Assembly (NCBI GenBank): GCA_964646625.1
Contig: CAZYHC010000016.1
Coordinates: 1-64,000 of the forward strand
Reading direction: 5' to 3'
DNA: 64,000 bases
Source: DAOULT01 sp964646625
GTDB taxonomy: Bacteria > Chloroflexota > Anaerolineae > CAZYHC01
Shown: positions 1-7,426 of the stretch, piece after piece
Layout: every line of letters begins with the position of its first letter
Numbering within the stretch: position 1 is the first letter of the stretch
Position numbers and translations under genes: made by a program
The notes under the pieces: generated by a model
The model's input: the letters and a program-made list of their open reading frames with translations, nothing else
Database searches by the model: none
Told to the model about the DNA's origin: nothing

Positions 1-749
1 TCAAAATCAGAGTTTTTGAACGATCCGGCGCCTGAGTGCGCAATTGCTACGTCAAGATTCGTTTCCTTGATTAGTTTCGCTACCGGTCGAATGTACACTT
101 TGCATTCTACGGCTTCCCGACCAGCCCAGATTTGGGCAGCAGCTTTGTGCTGCCCATCGAATAACAGGAGCGCACCATCCTCATCGAAACGGCACACAGA
201 AGGAGCCAACTGAGTATTGCGCTGGAAGTGCCTATACAGCTCCCACATTGAGTTCTGTCGAAGGGCGCGCGGTTGCAAATCTCTGTCATTCTTAAGATAA
301 TGTACAGGAATCAGAGCGTAGAAATACTGCCAACCGGTCACCGGGCAGGTGTACAGTGAGAGGGTCTTTTTGCCACCATCAAAGTAGAGAGTTGCGCTCT
401 CTTCGCCCGAATTGACTTCATATTGTAGTAACTGCCCGAGTTTGTGTCCTTTGGCAAGAATGACATCGTCCAAGTATTTTTTGGGTGAGCCATCGCCGAA
501 GAAAGAGCTAAGCTTGAGATAATCGCGGTACTCGGAAAGCGACATCGTTCTCTTTTGTCGGTTATGGTTGCGACATACGGGGGCTAGATTTTCCAGCGTC
601 GTTGTTCCACCAGCTGCTACAGGCACAATATGATCAAACTCAAGATCCTCTTCGGATTCTATCGGATGTCCATCAATGAAACACCGCATTCCGTAACGAT
701 GTAGGATTTCTGCTTTTTCGGCATCGCTGAGTTGTCTGCGCTCTGGCAT
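1..749 (-). CDS. HNH endonuclease-type protein with DGQHK (ParB-like) segment, 3'-truncated by window edge
   Basis: The frame runs open from an ATG at 749 to the window edge, giving 249 residues without the C-terminus. Residues about 35-70 form an HNH nuclease core: FDHIVPVAAGGTTTLENL followed by APVCRNHNRQ, which supply the D-H and N-x-x-H metal-site residues. Near residue 195 a DGQHK motif lies in FDGQHKAAAQIWAGR, resembling the DGQHR/ParB-like fold found in DNA-modification and restriction proteins. A role as a DNA endonuclease or restriction-type factor is inference. The usual order in related restriction proteins is ParB-like then HNH, so this order is reversed. No partner is visible because the gene leaves the window. 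Confidence 0.72.
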   Translation of the reverse strand, partial: MPERRQLSDAEKAEILHRYGMRCFIDGHPIESEEDLEFDHIVPVAAGGTTTLENLAPVCRNHNRQKRTMSLSEYRDYLKLSSFFGDGSPKKYLDDVILAKGHKLGQLLQYEVNSGEESATLYFDGGKKTLSLYTCPVTGWQYFYALIPVHYLKNDRDLQPRALRQNSMWELYRHFQRNTQLAPSVCRFDEDGALLLFDGQHKAAAQIWAGREAVECKVYIRPVAKLIKETNLDVAIAHSGAGSFKNSDF

Positions 750-852
750 TGATCTGCTCCTTCTTTACTGGCTTACTTTTAGAGCGTCTTCAGATTCTAC
801 ACCATTATACCCCAATCGCCTCTTTTCTGCAACAACACAGACCGCGCAATCC

Positions 853-936
853 GTTAAATCCGTTCCAGAAATCCGTTGACCGCCCTCCCATCCGTGAAAT
901 CCGCGACCGTAATCCGTGTCAGCCCCTTGTCAGTGC
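853..936. repeat. Degenerate AATCCGTn phrase repeat
   Basis: The gap between two minus-strand genes holds six loose repeats of an ATCCGTN/ATCCGCG phrase, spaced about 10-16 bp apart. They run into the last codons of the glycosyltransferase gene. It looks like decayed short-phrase intergenic repeat DNA and no gene is seen. The rest of 750-918 shows nothing else. Confidence 0.5.
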
Positions 937-2223
937 TTCGGTCACCGCTTCTAACACCTGTTCCACCGTGATGCGTTTTATACAGGGATGCTCGTCCAGT
1001 TCGTCGGGGCTGTAATCCAGGCGGTCGCAGGGGATGCAATCCATGTCCGAGGTAATGATGAGGTGGCGGGCCGGGTCTCCCCAGGGGCCAAAGGTGCGAC
1101 TATCCACGGGGCCGTAGAGGTGCACGGTGGGCGTGCCTACAGCCACCGCCAGGTGTAACGGCCCGCTATCCGGCCCCAGCGCCAGGCCACAGCGGGCCAT
1201 GAGGGCCGCCAGTTGTCCCAGGCTCGTCTCTCCGGCGGCCACGATAGGCGGAGTTTTAGCCTTCATCCCTGTGGCGATGGCCTGGGCCAGAGTACGCTCC
1301 CCTGCTGAGCCGGTGAGCACGATCCGGGCTTTGTAGCGTTCGACCAGGGCCTCGGCCACCTGTATCCAGGCTTGCTCGCGCCACAGCTTGACCGCCGCCC
1401 CCGTCCCTGGATGGATGCACACCAGAAAATCGTCCTCTCCCGCCCCGTGCTCCGTCAGGTAGCGTTCGGCAAAAGCCTCGTCCTCTGCGGTCAATGGGAA
1501 CTCAAGCGAGAGGGGGGCGCTGCTTTTCGGCTGCCGACCTCCGGCTATCCGCTCCACCAGGGTCAAATTCTGCTCTACCTCGTGCCGGCCGGGGACGTAA
1601 GGGAGGGCCTCGGTCAAAAACGGCTGCACCTCGGCGATGTCGTAGCCCAGCCGGACGGGGATGCGGGCCAGGTAGGCCAAAAGCGCCCCCCACCAGTGAT
1701 CGAAGCGCAGCACCACGGCCAGCTCGAATTTCTTATCCCGCAGCTCCCGCGCGTAAGAGCTCAACGCAAAATAGGGCTGGAGCAGGGAGGGCTTTGGCCG
1801 CCGGGTGAAGCCCGGAAAGTGGCAGGTCACAATCTCGTCGAGGTGGGGGTTGTGCTCCAGGACGGCCCGCGACCAGGGGCCGACCAGGCAGGCGAGGTGG
1901 CTCTGGGGCAAAGCCGTGCGCAGGGTACGTATGGCAGGGGTGGTGAACAGCACGTCGCCCAGGTGATCGGGCCGGATGAGGAGAATACGAGAGGGAGCGT
2001 CAGGCAGCGGGGCACGGGGCCCAAAAGGGGCGCTGAGACGGGCGAAGAGGCGCAAAAGAGCCAGGCGAACCCGCGACCTGGAGAAACCTGCCTGGGACTC
2101 AAACTCCCAGGCTAAAAGCTGAAGCAAGCTGAAGCTTGCTTTTTGGACGTGTTTTGGAGTGTGCTTTAGCGCACTTGAGCTATCAGCCTGGAAATTGGTT
2201 TCCAGGCTAGGATGTCTCGTCAT
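919..2223 (-). CDS. Glycosyltransferase family 9 (heptosyltransferase-like)
   Basis: The protein is an ADP-heptose:LPS heptosyltransferase-like GT9 enzyme that probably transfers a sugar onto a cell-envelope glycan in the cytoplasm. The N-terminal Rossmann start is RILLIRPDHLGDVLFTTPA. The C-terminal donor domain contains IHPGTGAAVKLW, a GPDSGPLHLA motif and VHLYGPVD, all typical of GT9. It is last in a minus-strand operon with two GT4 genes. The ATG at 2223 has an AAGG just upstream and overlaps the preceding stop. However, its first ~50 residues are encoded by a palindromic repeat (2091-2210) and match no GT9 feature, so the functional start may be a TTG at 2055. Confidence 0.85.
   Translation of the reverse strand: MTRHPSLETNFQADSSSALKHTPKHVQKASFSLLQLLAWEFESQAGFSRSRVRLALLRLFARLSAPFGPRAPLPDAPSRILLIRPDHLGDVLFTTPAIRTLRTALPQSHLACLVGPWSRAVLEHNPHLDEIVTCHFPGFTRRPKPSLLQPYFALSSYARELRDKKFELAVVLRFDHWWGALLAYLARIPVRLGYDIAEVQPFLTEALPYVPGRHEVEQNLTLVERIAGGRQPKSSAPLSLEFPLTAEDEAFAERYLTEHGAGEDDFLVCIHPGTGAAVKLWREQAWIQVAEALVERYKARIVLTGSAGERTLAQAIATGMKAKTPPIVAAGETSLGQLAALMARCGLALGPDSGPLHLAVAVGTPTVHLYGPVDSRTFGPWGDPARHLIITSDMDCIPCDRLDYSPDELDEHPCIKRITVEQVLEAVTEALTRG
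2091..2210 (+). repeat. Composite multi-palindrome dispersed repeat, copy 1
   Basis: Four short palindromes follow one another: CCTGGGA/TCCCAGG (2091-2111), AAGCAAGC/GCTTGCTT (2122-2141), GTGC/GCAC around TTTAGC (2161-2174) and GCCTGGAAA/TTTCCAGGC (2186-2207). The same modules in the same order occur in inverted orientation at 11252-11371. The element spans the junction of two glycosyltransferase genes. Confidence 0.8.
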
Positions 2224-3457
2224 AGACCTTATCCAGCCTGGGCACGATGGCCTGCCAGTCGTAACGCTCCTCAACGAGGCGGCGGGCCTCACGTCCCAGC
2301 GACTCCCGCGCCCTGTCGTCGCCCAGCAGCTCGATCACGCGCCGGGCAAAATCCGCCGCAGTATCGGCTATGACCAGTTCGCGGCCGTCCGTCACCTCGA
2401 AGCCCTCACACCCCACCGTGGTGGAGACAATGGCTTTGCCTATAGCCATCGCTTCCATGACTTTCAGGCGCGTCCCGCCCCCGATGCGGAGAGGCACCAC
2501 GTAGAGTTCGGCCCTGGCGATGTGGGGCCGGATGTCATCGACGTAGCCGGTGACAGTCACCGCCGGATCGTCGGCCAGGGGCAGGATGCGGCGATGGGGT
2601 TTCTGGCCCACGATGTAGAAATGGATGGTAGGGAGCTCGGCGCGCAGCAGGGGCAGCACCTCGCGACAGAACCACAGCACGGCGTCGATGTTAGGGCGGA
2701 AATCCATCTTGCCGGTGAAAACCAGCGTTTGGGAATAAGAGGGCAGGGATTGCGGTTTATAATACTCGGTATCGACCCCGTTAGGAATGACGGTCACTTT
2801 CAGGCCAGGTGTCAGCCGGCACAAGGCTTTCTTATCCGCCTCAGAGACGGCCACCACCCGGTCGGTCCGACGACAGCTCTCGGCCTCGTAGCGGCTCAAC
2901 TTACGCCACTGTATGAAGGAATACAAAGCAGCAGGCCAGCGCCCCGGAAGACGCACGTCGGTCTCGAAGGCCCGTTGTTGCAAGACGTATTCGGCATTGT
3001 GATCGTCGAAGACGATCAGGGGCCGGGAGCCTCTGCTTTCTTCCAGCAGCCACAGGCCGTACTGAGCCATCTCGATGCCTTCCACCTGGACGACGTCGAA
3101 CCTCTGTCGGCCCAGCATGGTAGCCAACTTGGCCCGAAATATTTTGGAGGGCAGACGCAAGGCCATATCGGGCAGGGGAGAAAAGAAGACGCTCAGTAGC
3201 CGGCCCAGAGTAGAGCGTTGGGGGATGGGCACGGTCTCGGCACTCCGACAGCAGCGTTGTAAGGGAGCAGCCTTCGACAACTCATCGTGAGAATGGGCGA
3301 AGGACAACAGGTGCACCTCGTGACGAGCGGCCAGGTTGACCAGCAAATTGTAATTCCTGATGGTGGTACCCTGGTGCGGGGGATAGGGCAGTTGAGGGGT
3401 CAGGAGCAAAATCCTCTTCCCTGTTCTTGAGTCAGATTCGTTAGCACCCTTGCCCAT
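2207..3457 (-). CDS. Glycosyltransferase family 4 (sugar transferase)
   Basis: This is a 416-residue GT-B glycosyltransferase with a GT4 C-terminal domain. The N-terminus KRILLLTPQLPYPPHQG and a glycine-rich loop precede the acceptor domain. The donor-binding half contains VFTGKMDFRPNIDAV and GGGTRLKVMEAMAIGKAIV, where the conserved glutamate sits in VMEAMA. It probably adds a sugar to an exopolysaccharide or other surface glycan; donor and acceptor cannot be read from sequence. The ATG at 3457 follows an AGGAG box and clears the upstream gene by 7 bp. An ATG at 3490 lacks a ribosome site and would overlap it. Confidence 0.86.
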   Translation of the reverse strand: MGKGANESDSRTGKRILLLTPQLPYPPHQGTTIRNYNLLVNLAARHEVHLLSFAHSHDELSKAAPLQRCCRSAETVPIPQRSTLGRLLSVFFSPLPDMALRLPSKIFRAKLATMLGRQRFDVVQVEGIEMAQYGLWLLEESRGSRPLIVFDDHNAEYVLQQRAFETDVRLPGRWPAALYSFIQWRKLSRYEAESCRRTDRVVAVSEADKKALCRLTPGLKVTVIPNGVDTEYYKPQSLPSYSQTLVFTGKMDFRPNIDAVLWFCREVLPLLRAELPTIHFYIVGQKPHRRILPLADDPAVTVTGYVDDIRPHIARAELYVVPLRIGGGTRLKVMEAMAIGKAIVSTTVGCEGFEVTDGRELVIADTAADFARRVIELLGDDRARESLGREARRLVEERYDWQAIVPRLDKVYDETS

Positions 3458-3464
3458 GATTTGG

Positions 3465-4577
3465 TCACTCTCCTCTTCCAACCTGTTCATAGACCGCTAA
3501 CGTCTGTTGGGCCGTTTTGGACCAGGAGAAACAACCGGCCCGTTTGAAACCTTTGGCGATCATATCGGTGCGCAGGGAGTTATCGGTCAACATCCGCCAC
3601 ATAGCCACAGTCAGCCCTGCTACGTCTTCAGGATCCACCAGAAAAGCAGCGTCGCCCACTACTTCGGGTAGAGCCGAAACGTTAGAGACCACCACCGGCG
3701 TACCACAGGCCATAGCTTCCAGGGGCGGCAGACCAAAACCTTCGTAGAAAGAGGGATGCACCAGGAGTTCCGCGCCGTTGTAGAGGTAAAGCAGGTCCTC
3801 AACGGGCACGCGACCGAGGAAGCGGACTTTGTCGGTCAACTTCAACTCCAGAGTGGTGGTGAAAACCGCGTCCGAAAGCCAGCCTGGTCTGCCAGCTATA
3901 GCCAGCTTGACCGGCAGTTTATAGCAGTCCAGAAGCTCCCGAAAGGCCCTGAGCAACGTAGGGATATTCTTACGCGGCTCGATAGTGCTGACGAAGAGGA
4001 CGTAGTGGTCAGGGAGATCGTATTTCTTCCTGATCTGGCGCAGACCTTCCTCGTCCTCGATGGGACGAAAAATAGGGTTGGCCGCCTCGTAGATGACTGT
4101 TATCTTGCGGGCAGGCACCCCCAGGTGGTAGATAGTGTCCTGTTTGGTCTTCTCGGAGACGGCGATGATGTGATCGGTGCGACGCACTGCCTGGTCGATC
4201 TGGCTGTAGTAACGGGCGCTCTCGCCGGTAAGAAAATGGGGGTATAGAAGAAAAGCCAGATCGTGGACGGTGATGACGGATTTGCAGTTGCGACGAAAAG
4301 GAGGGATGAAATCCGGGCTGTGCAAAACGTCCAGCCTCAGAGGGGCAATCTCAACCCGGAGAGCCCATTGTTCCAGCCGGTGATGGCTGGGAGTCCATAG
4401 CGATACTCGTTTGAACTTAGGCTGGTTGCTGATAGCGCTCTTATCCTTACGGCTCTGTAAAAGGATAAATTCGTGATCGTGGTCGATTTCGGCCAGTCCC
4501 TGCACCAGGCGGAGGATATATTGTCCGATCCCCGCTTTGCTATAATAGACCAGCCGCGCGTCGATTCCGATGCGCAT
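3465..4577 (-). CDS. Glycosyltransferase family 4 (mannosyltransferase-like)
   Basis: This 370-residue GT-B enzyme begins MRIGIDARLVYYSKAGIGQY, the N-terminus characteristic of GT4 mannosyl- and rhamnosyl-type transferases. The C-terminal domain holds FVSTIEPRKNIPTLL and the E-x7-E nucleotide-sugar motif in YEGFGLPPLEAMACGTP. It lies 32 bp after the radical SAM gene and 7 bp before another GT4 gene, so all are probably cotranscribed. Role: sugar addition to a surface glycan or, by inference from the operon, possibly to the upstream modified membrane protein. The exact sugar is unknown. Confidence 0.86.
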   Translation of the reverse strand: MRIGIDARLVYYSKAGIGQYILRLVQGLAEIDHDHEFILLQSRKDKSAISNQPKFKRVSLWTPSHHRLEQWALRVEIAPLRLDVLHSPDFIPPFRRNCKSVITVHDLAFLLYPHFLTGESARYYSQIDQAVRRTDHIIAVSEKTKQDTIYHLGVPARKITVIYEAANPIFRPIEDEEGLRQIRKKYDLPDHYVLFVSTIEPRKNIPTLLRAFRELLDCYKLPVKLAIAGRPGWLSDAVFTTTLELKLTDKVRFLGRVPVEDLLYLYNGAELLVHPSFYEGFGLPPLEAMACGTPVVVSNVSALPEVVGDAAFLVDPEDVAGLTVAMWRMLTDNSLRTDMIAKGFKRAGCFSWSKTAQQTLAVYEQVGRGE

Positions 4578-4609
4578 CGGCGGTATAGTTCCTCTCTATA
4601 GAGCCTTTG

Positions 4610-5677
4610 CTAGACATAAACCATAGTAATTAACTCATTGATGACCATTTGAACGGACTGAAAAGCCCGCGCCAGAACCGAGTTCTCCCTGAAGCATTGC
4701 GGATCCTCCCCCAGGTGGTCGCCGGTCAGGGCGTAGGGGATGGCCCGACACCCACCGCATAGCCAGCGCAGGCGGCAGGCCCCGCACCTGCCCTTGAGGA
4801 GATCACGGTCCCTGAGTTGCTCCAGAATCTCCGACCGCCATAGCTCCTCAAAGGAACGCTCCTGGACGTTGCCCAGGACGATGGGCAGGCGACGGCAGGG
4901 ATAGACCTCCCCGTTGGACTCGACGGTCAGGCCGTTGTAGCCCGCCGAGCAGCCGGAAATGCCGTTGCACCCCCTGGGGTTAAAATAGGCTCGCCAGACG
5001 GGGTCGCGCAGGGGCACGTCAAGGTGTGTCCCCTTCTTGAAGCGATGGACCTCTTCCATCATCGCCCGTAGTTCCAGGGGGGTCAGCATCTCGTCCTGCA
5101 TCTCCGCGCCGCCCCCCAGGGGCACCAGACGATGGAAGCCCACCCGGTCGGCATGTTCTTCGGCGAAACGGGCCACGGCCATGACCTGATCCCGGTTCTC
5201 ACGGGAGACGGTCATGGCTACCGTCACCTGGATGCCCGCCGCACGTGCCGCCTCGATACCCTGCCGGGCCCGCTGAAAGCTCCCCTGTCCTCTGAGGGCC
5301 TCGTGAACCTCTTCCATTCCCTCCAGGCTGACTTGCACCAACCGGCAGCCGCTTTCTACGAGGCGACGGGCTACCTCGGCGGTGATAAGGGTGCCATTGG
5401 ATAGAATCCGGGTAGGGATGCGCAGGCGGGTACACTCTTCGATAATGGTGTAAATGTGCGCCGAGAGCAGTGGTTCGCCGCCGCAGAACTGCACTCGCCC
5501 CCGCTTGCCCAGGCAGGCCAGGAAGTCCACGTATTGATGCAAGATGTTCCGCAACTCCGCCAGGCTCAGGTCTTCCTTCTGCTCGTCGCGGTAGCAGTGC
5601 CGACAGCTTAAGTTGCAGCGGTCGGTCAGATGCCACTGGAGAAAGAAGGGTTCGTTGAACAACTCTCTTCGCCCCAC
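4610..5677 (-). CDS. Radical SAM/SPASM domain protein (peptide-modifying type)
   Basis: This 355-residue radical SAM enzyme has the CNLSCRHC cluster motif at residues 21-28 (C-x3-C-x2-C) preceded by LQWHLTDR. A GGEP motif follows near residue 67. The C-terminal SPASM region holds many cysteines (CNGISGC, YPCRR, GRCGAC, LCGGC, QCF) able to bind auxiliary Fe-S clusters. SPASM enzymes typically modify ribosomal peptides or proteins. The start is a GTG at 5677 behind GAGGG, placed 12 bp after the stop of the Cys-tail membrane protein. That spacing suggests translational coupling and makes the tail a candidate substrate; this is inference. Confidence 0.9.
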   Translation of the reverse strand: MGRRELFNEPFFLQWHLTDRCNLSCRHCYRDEQKEDLSLAELRNILHQYVDFLACLGKRGRVQFCGGEPLLSAHIYTIIEECTRLRIPTRILSNGTLITAEVARRLVESGCRLVQVSLEGMEEVHEALRGQGSFQRARQGIEAARAAGIQVTVAMTVSRENRDQVMAVARFAEEHADRVGFHRLVPLGGGAEMQDEMLTPLELRAMMEEVHRFKKGTHLDVPLRDPVWRAYFNPRGCNGISGCSAGYNGLTVESNGEVYPCRRLPIVLGNVQERSFEELWRSEILEQLRDRDLLKGRCGACRLRWLCGGCRAIPYALTGDHLGEDPQCFRENSVLARAFQSVQMVINELITMVYV

Positions 5678-5689
5678 CAGGTCACCCTC

Positions 5690-6532
5690 TCAGCCCCCGC
5701 ACCCGCCGCAGCTACTGCAACTGGAGCAACTGGAACAGCTAGAGCAACTGGAGCAGCCGCCCGAGCCGCTTCCGGAGCCCGCCCATTTGCCGGTCGTCAG
5801 TTTGTTGAGAACAAATAAGCCTGGTAAGCCCAGGAAGATGAGCAAGCCTAGATAGAAGCCGAAATCAATGCTCTTACTCTCCCCGCCCACTTTGAGGGGC
5901 TTTTTGCCTTCCACCAGCCCAGGCGAGAAAGAGATGCTGAAAGGCGTGGACGACAGCTCATCCATCCCGATCTCGATGGCCCGCCGACCGTCGATCACCC
6001 TCTCGCGGTAGTTCGAGGGGGAGACGGTGATGGTCTGATACCCGTAATCCTCGGGGAAGATGAAGCGATAGGTGACGTTATAGACCTTCACCTTCCAGTT
6101 CTTGACCCACTCGGCGGAGAAGGTGTTACGCTCCTTGCTGCCCTGCAAGGCGTCGGGGATGGTGAATTTGGCGATGACCGTCTGCTGCCCGTCGGCCACA
6201 GTAGGAAAGGACCACTCGATCCGCTCCTCCTTCATGTGCTTGACCTGAAACTTGAGCGGCTGTCCCTCCCCGTCGGTGACGCTCACGTCCTTGATCCGCA
6301 CAAAGCCCACGAACTTGAAGCCCTCGGACTTGGACTCACCCTGCACGTCGTAGGTGACCTCCAGCGTGACTCGCACATCCCGCAGTTCGCCGGTGCTATC
6401 GGGCACCACCTCAAAGGTGATGACGTAGCAGCTGACGTGGTAGTCGGCGTAGGCCACACCGAGGCCGAACTGGCCGAACAGAAGAGCCATCAGACTGGTG
6501 AGGATCACCGTTCGTAACCACGATCTCTTCAT
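5690..6532 (-). CDS. Exported membrane protein with C-terminal (CSS)n cysteine-serine tail
   Basis: The 280-residue protein has a signal peptide (residues 1-29, ending GVAYA). A beta-rich extracytoplasmic domain of about 190 residues resembles DUF2207-type ectodomains. One transmembrane helix (about 226-244, FGFYLGLLIFLGLPGLFVL) follows. The last 29 residues are GSGSGSGG, then five CSS triplets and CGGCGG, placing seven cysteines exactly three residues apart (260-278). The topology suggests the tail lies in the cytoplasm, where a radical SAM enzyme could act. Codons vary between triplets (TGC/TGT; TCC AGT, TCT AGC, AGT AGC), arguing for selection rather than fresh slippage. Function unknown; a modified or metal-binding tail is inferred. 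Confidence 0.85.
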   Translation of the reverse strand: MKRSWLRTVILTSLMALLFGQFGLGVAYADYHVSCYVITFEVVPDSTGELRDVRVTLEVTYDVQGESKSEGFKFVGFVRIKDVSVTDGEGQPLKFQVKHMKEERIEWSFPTVADGQQTVIAKFTIPDALQGSKERNTFSAEWVKNWKVKVYNVTYRFIFPEDYGYQTITVSPSNYRERVIDGRRAIEIGMDELSSTPFSISFSPGLVEGKKPLKVGGESKSIDFGFYLGLLIFLGLPGLFVLNKLTTGKWAGSGSGSGGCSSCSSCSSCSSCSSCGGCGG

Positions 6533-6551
6533 GATCCCACCTCTTCGTCAA

Positions 6552-7301
6552 TCACCACATGCGGTCCACCTGGGCGATGACCACTTTCACGATGGATAGA
6601 TAGCCCTCGAACAGGGCCTCCAGTTCCTCCTGGCTGAATTTCCTGTCTCTCAGCTTCAATTCCAGGAGGCTGGTCAGTACATGCCCATCCAATCCATAAC
6701 GCTCCGCCGCGCCGGCGACGATGTCTGTCTTGCTGGCCGGGGGCTCCTCTCCTGCCAACCGGTACAGCGTCTTGAGGATGTACAAAAACTTGGTGAAGGA
6801 GGCGTTAAGGATGGTCCTCAGCCGCCGGCGGTCGCGGATCGAATACAGGAAGCGGTGGCGCATCCTTAACAGGATGATCCGCAACTGACTCTCGCACTGA
6901 AGGCGCAAATTCTCGCCGCTGATGACCAGATCGGTTAGCACGTCCCGGCCGTGGAGCACGATATAATTCTCTTGCATGTCAAGGAAAGTCATAGGCAGGA
7001 CGTCGGTGGCGTGGCGCATCTCCTCCACGCTCATGAAGCGAGGTTCGATGAAACGCTTCCGCCGGGCCTGCTGCACCACCCTGGCGGCCCCTTTCAGCTT
7101 GCCTACGCTGGCATCCTCAAGGACGACCAGGACGTTAAGGTCCGAGCGGCCAGGGATGTAGTCCCCCAGGGCCGCGCTGCCGTACAGGATGACGGCCACC
7201 AGGTTATCCCCCAGCGTTTCGTGGAGGCTGCGGCTGAAATCTTCCAGGCCCTTCTGGGCCTCGGAAGGGAGGGTGGAGAGAACCCTGTTCTCCTCGCTCA
7301 T
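6552..7301 (-). CDS. Nucleotidyltransferase-fold protein
   Basis: This is a 249-residue protein with a Pol-beta-type nucleotidyltransferase motif at residues about 39-60: ILYGSAALGDYIPGRSDLNVLVVLE. The usual second acidic residue of the D-x-D pair is Asn (SDLNV), so transferase activity may be altered or lost. The C-terminal half is helical and resembles HEPN-like or KNTase C-terminal helices. Start: ATG at 7301 behind GAGGAG; a longer frame to 7340 overlaps the promoter. It is the first gene of the operon leading to the Cys-tail protein 19 bp downstream. Substrate unknown. Confidence 0.72.
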   Translation of the reverse strand: MSEENRVLSTLPSEAQKGLEDFSRSLHETLGDNLVAVILYGSAALGDYIPGRSDLNVLVVLEDASVGKLKGAARVVQQARRKRFIEPRFMSVEEMRHATDVLPMTFLDMQENYIVLHGRDVLTDLVISGENLRLQCESQLRIILLRMRHRFLYSIRDRRRLRTILNASFTKFLYILKTLYRLAGEEPPASKTDIVAGAAERYGLDGHVLTSLLELKLRDRKFSQEELEALFEGYLSIVKVVIAQVDRMW

Positions 7302-7330
7302 TCCCAATGCTCCTCTTGGCTTCGATTTGT

Positions 7331-7359
7331 ATGATACCACGTCCGGCTGTATTCGTCAA
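7331..7359 (-). promoter_or_regulatory. Sigma-70 promoter of the nucleotidyltransferase/Cys-tail/radical SAM operon
   Basis: Read on the minus strand, TTGACG, a 17-bp spacer and TATCAT lie 30 bp upstream of the ATG at 7301. It sits back to back with a plus-strand promoter for the formimidoyltransferase. Confidence 0.6.
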
Positions 7360-7362
7360 GGA

Positions 7363-7391
7363 TTGCCAAATCCGGCGGAAAAGGATACAAT
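7363..7391 (+). promoter_or_regulatory. Sigma-70 promoter of ftcD-like gene
   Basis: TTGCCA and TACAAT are separated by 17 bp. The -10 box ends just before a heptad repeat and 36 bp before the ATG at 7427. Confidence 0.5.
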
Positions 7392-7393
7392 AC

Positions 7394-7424
7394 GAGATTG
7401 GAGATTGGAGGCTGGAGGCTGGAG
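7394..7424 (+). repeat. Tandem 7-bp repeat in the 5' leader of ftcD-like gene
   Basis: Four head-to-tail heptads (GAGATTG twice, GAGGCTG twice) plus a GAG occupy nearly the whole leader. Each unit carries a purine-rich GGAG, and the last one serves as ribosome-binding site for the ATG at 7427. Copy-number change would alter leader length and perhaps translation. Confidence 0.75.
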
Positions 7425-7426
7425 AA

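Noticed and set aside
1372..2115. Plus-strand open frame of 247 codons opposite the GT9 gene
   Set aside because: It is antisense to clear GT9 motifs, its translation is low-complexity (Arg/Gly/Pro-rich), and it lacks a ribosome site.
2159..3199. Plus-strand open frame of 346 codons opposite the GT4 gene
   Set aside because: The minus strand carries conserved GT4 motifs over the same bases; the plus frame is a codon-bias shadow.
5693..5760. Simple-sequence expansion in the Cys/Ser tail
   Set aside because: Codons for the same residue differ between triplets, so it is not plain DNA slippage; kept as a protein feature.
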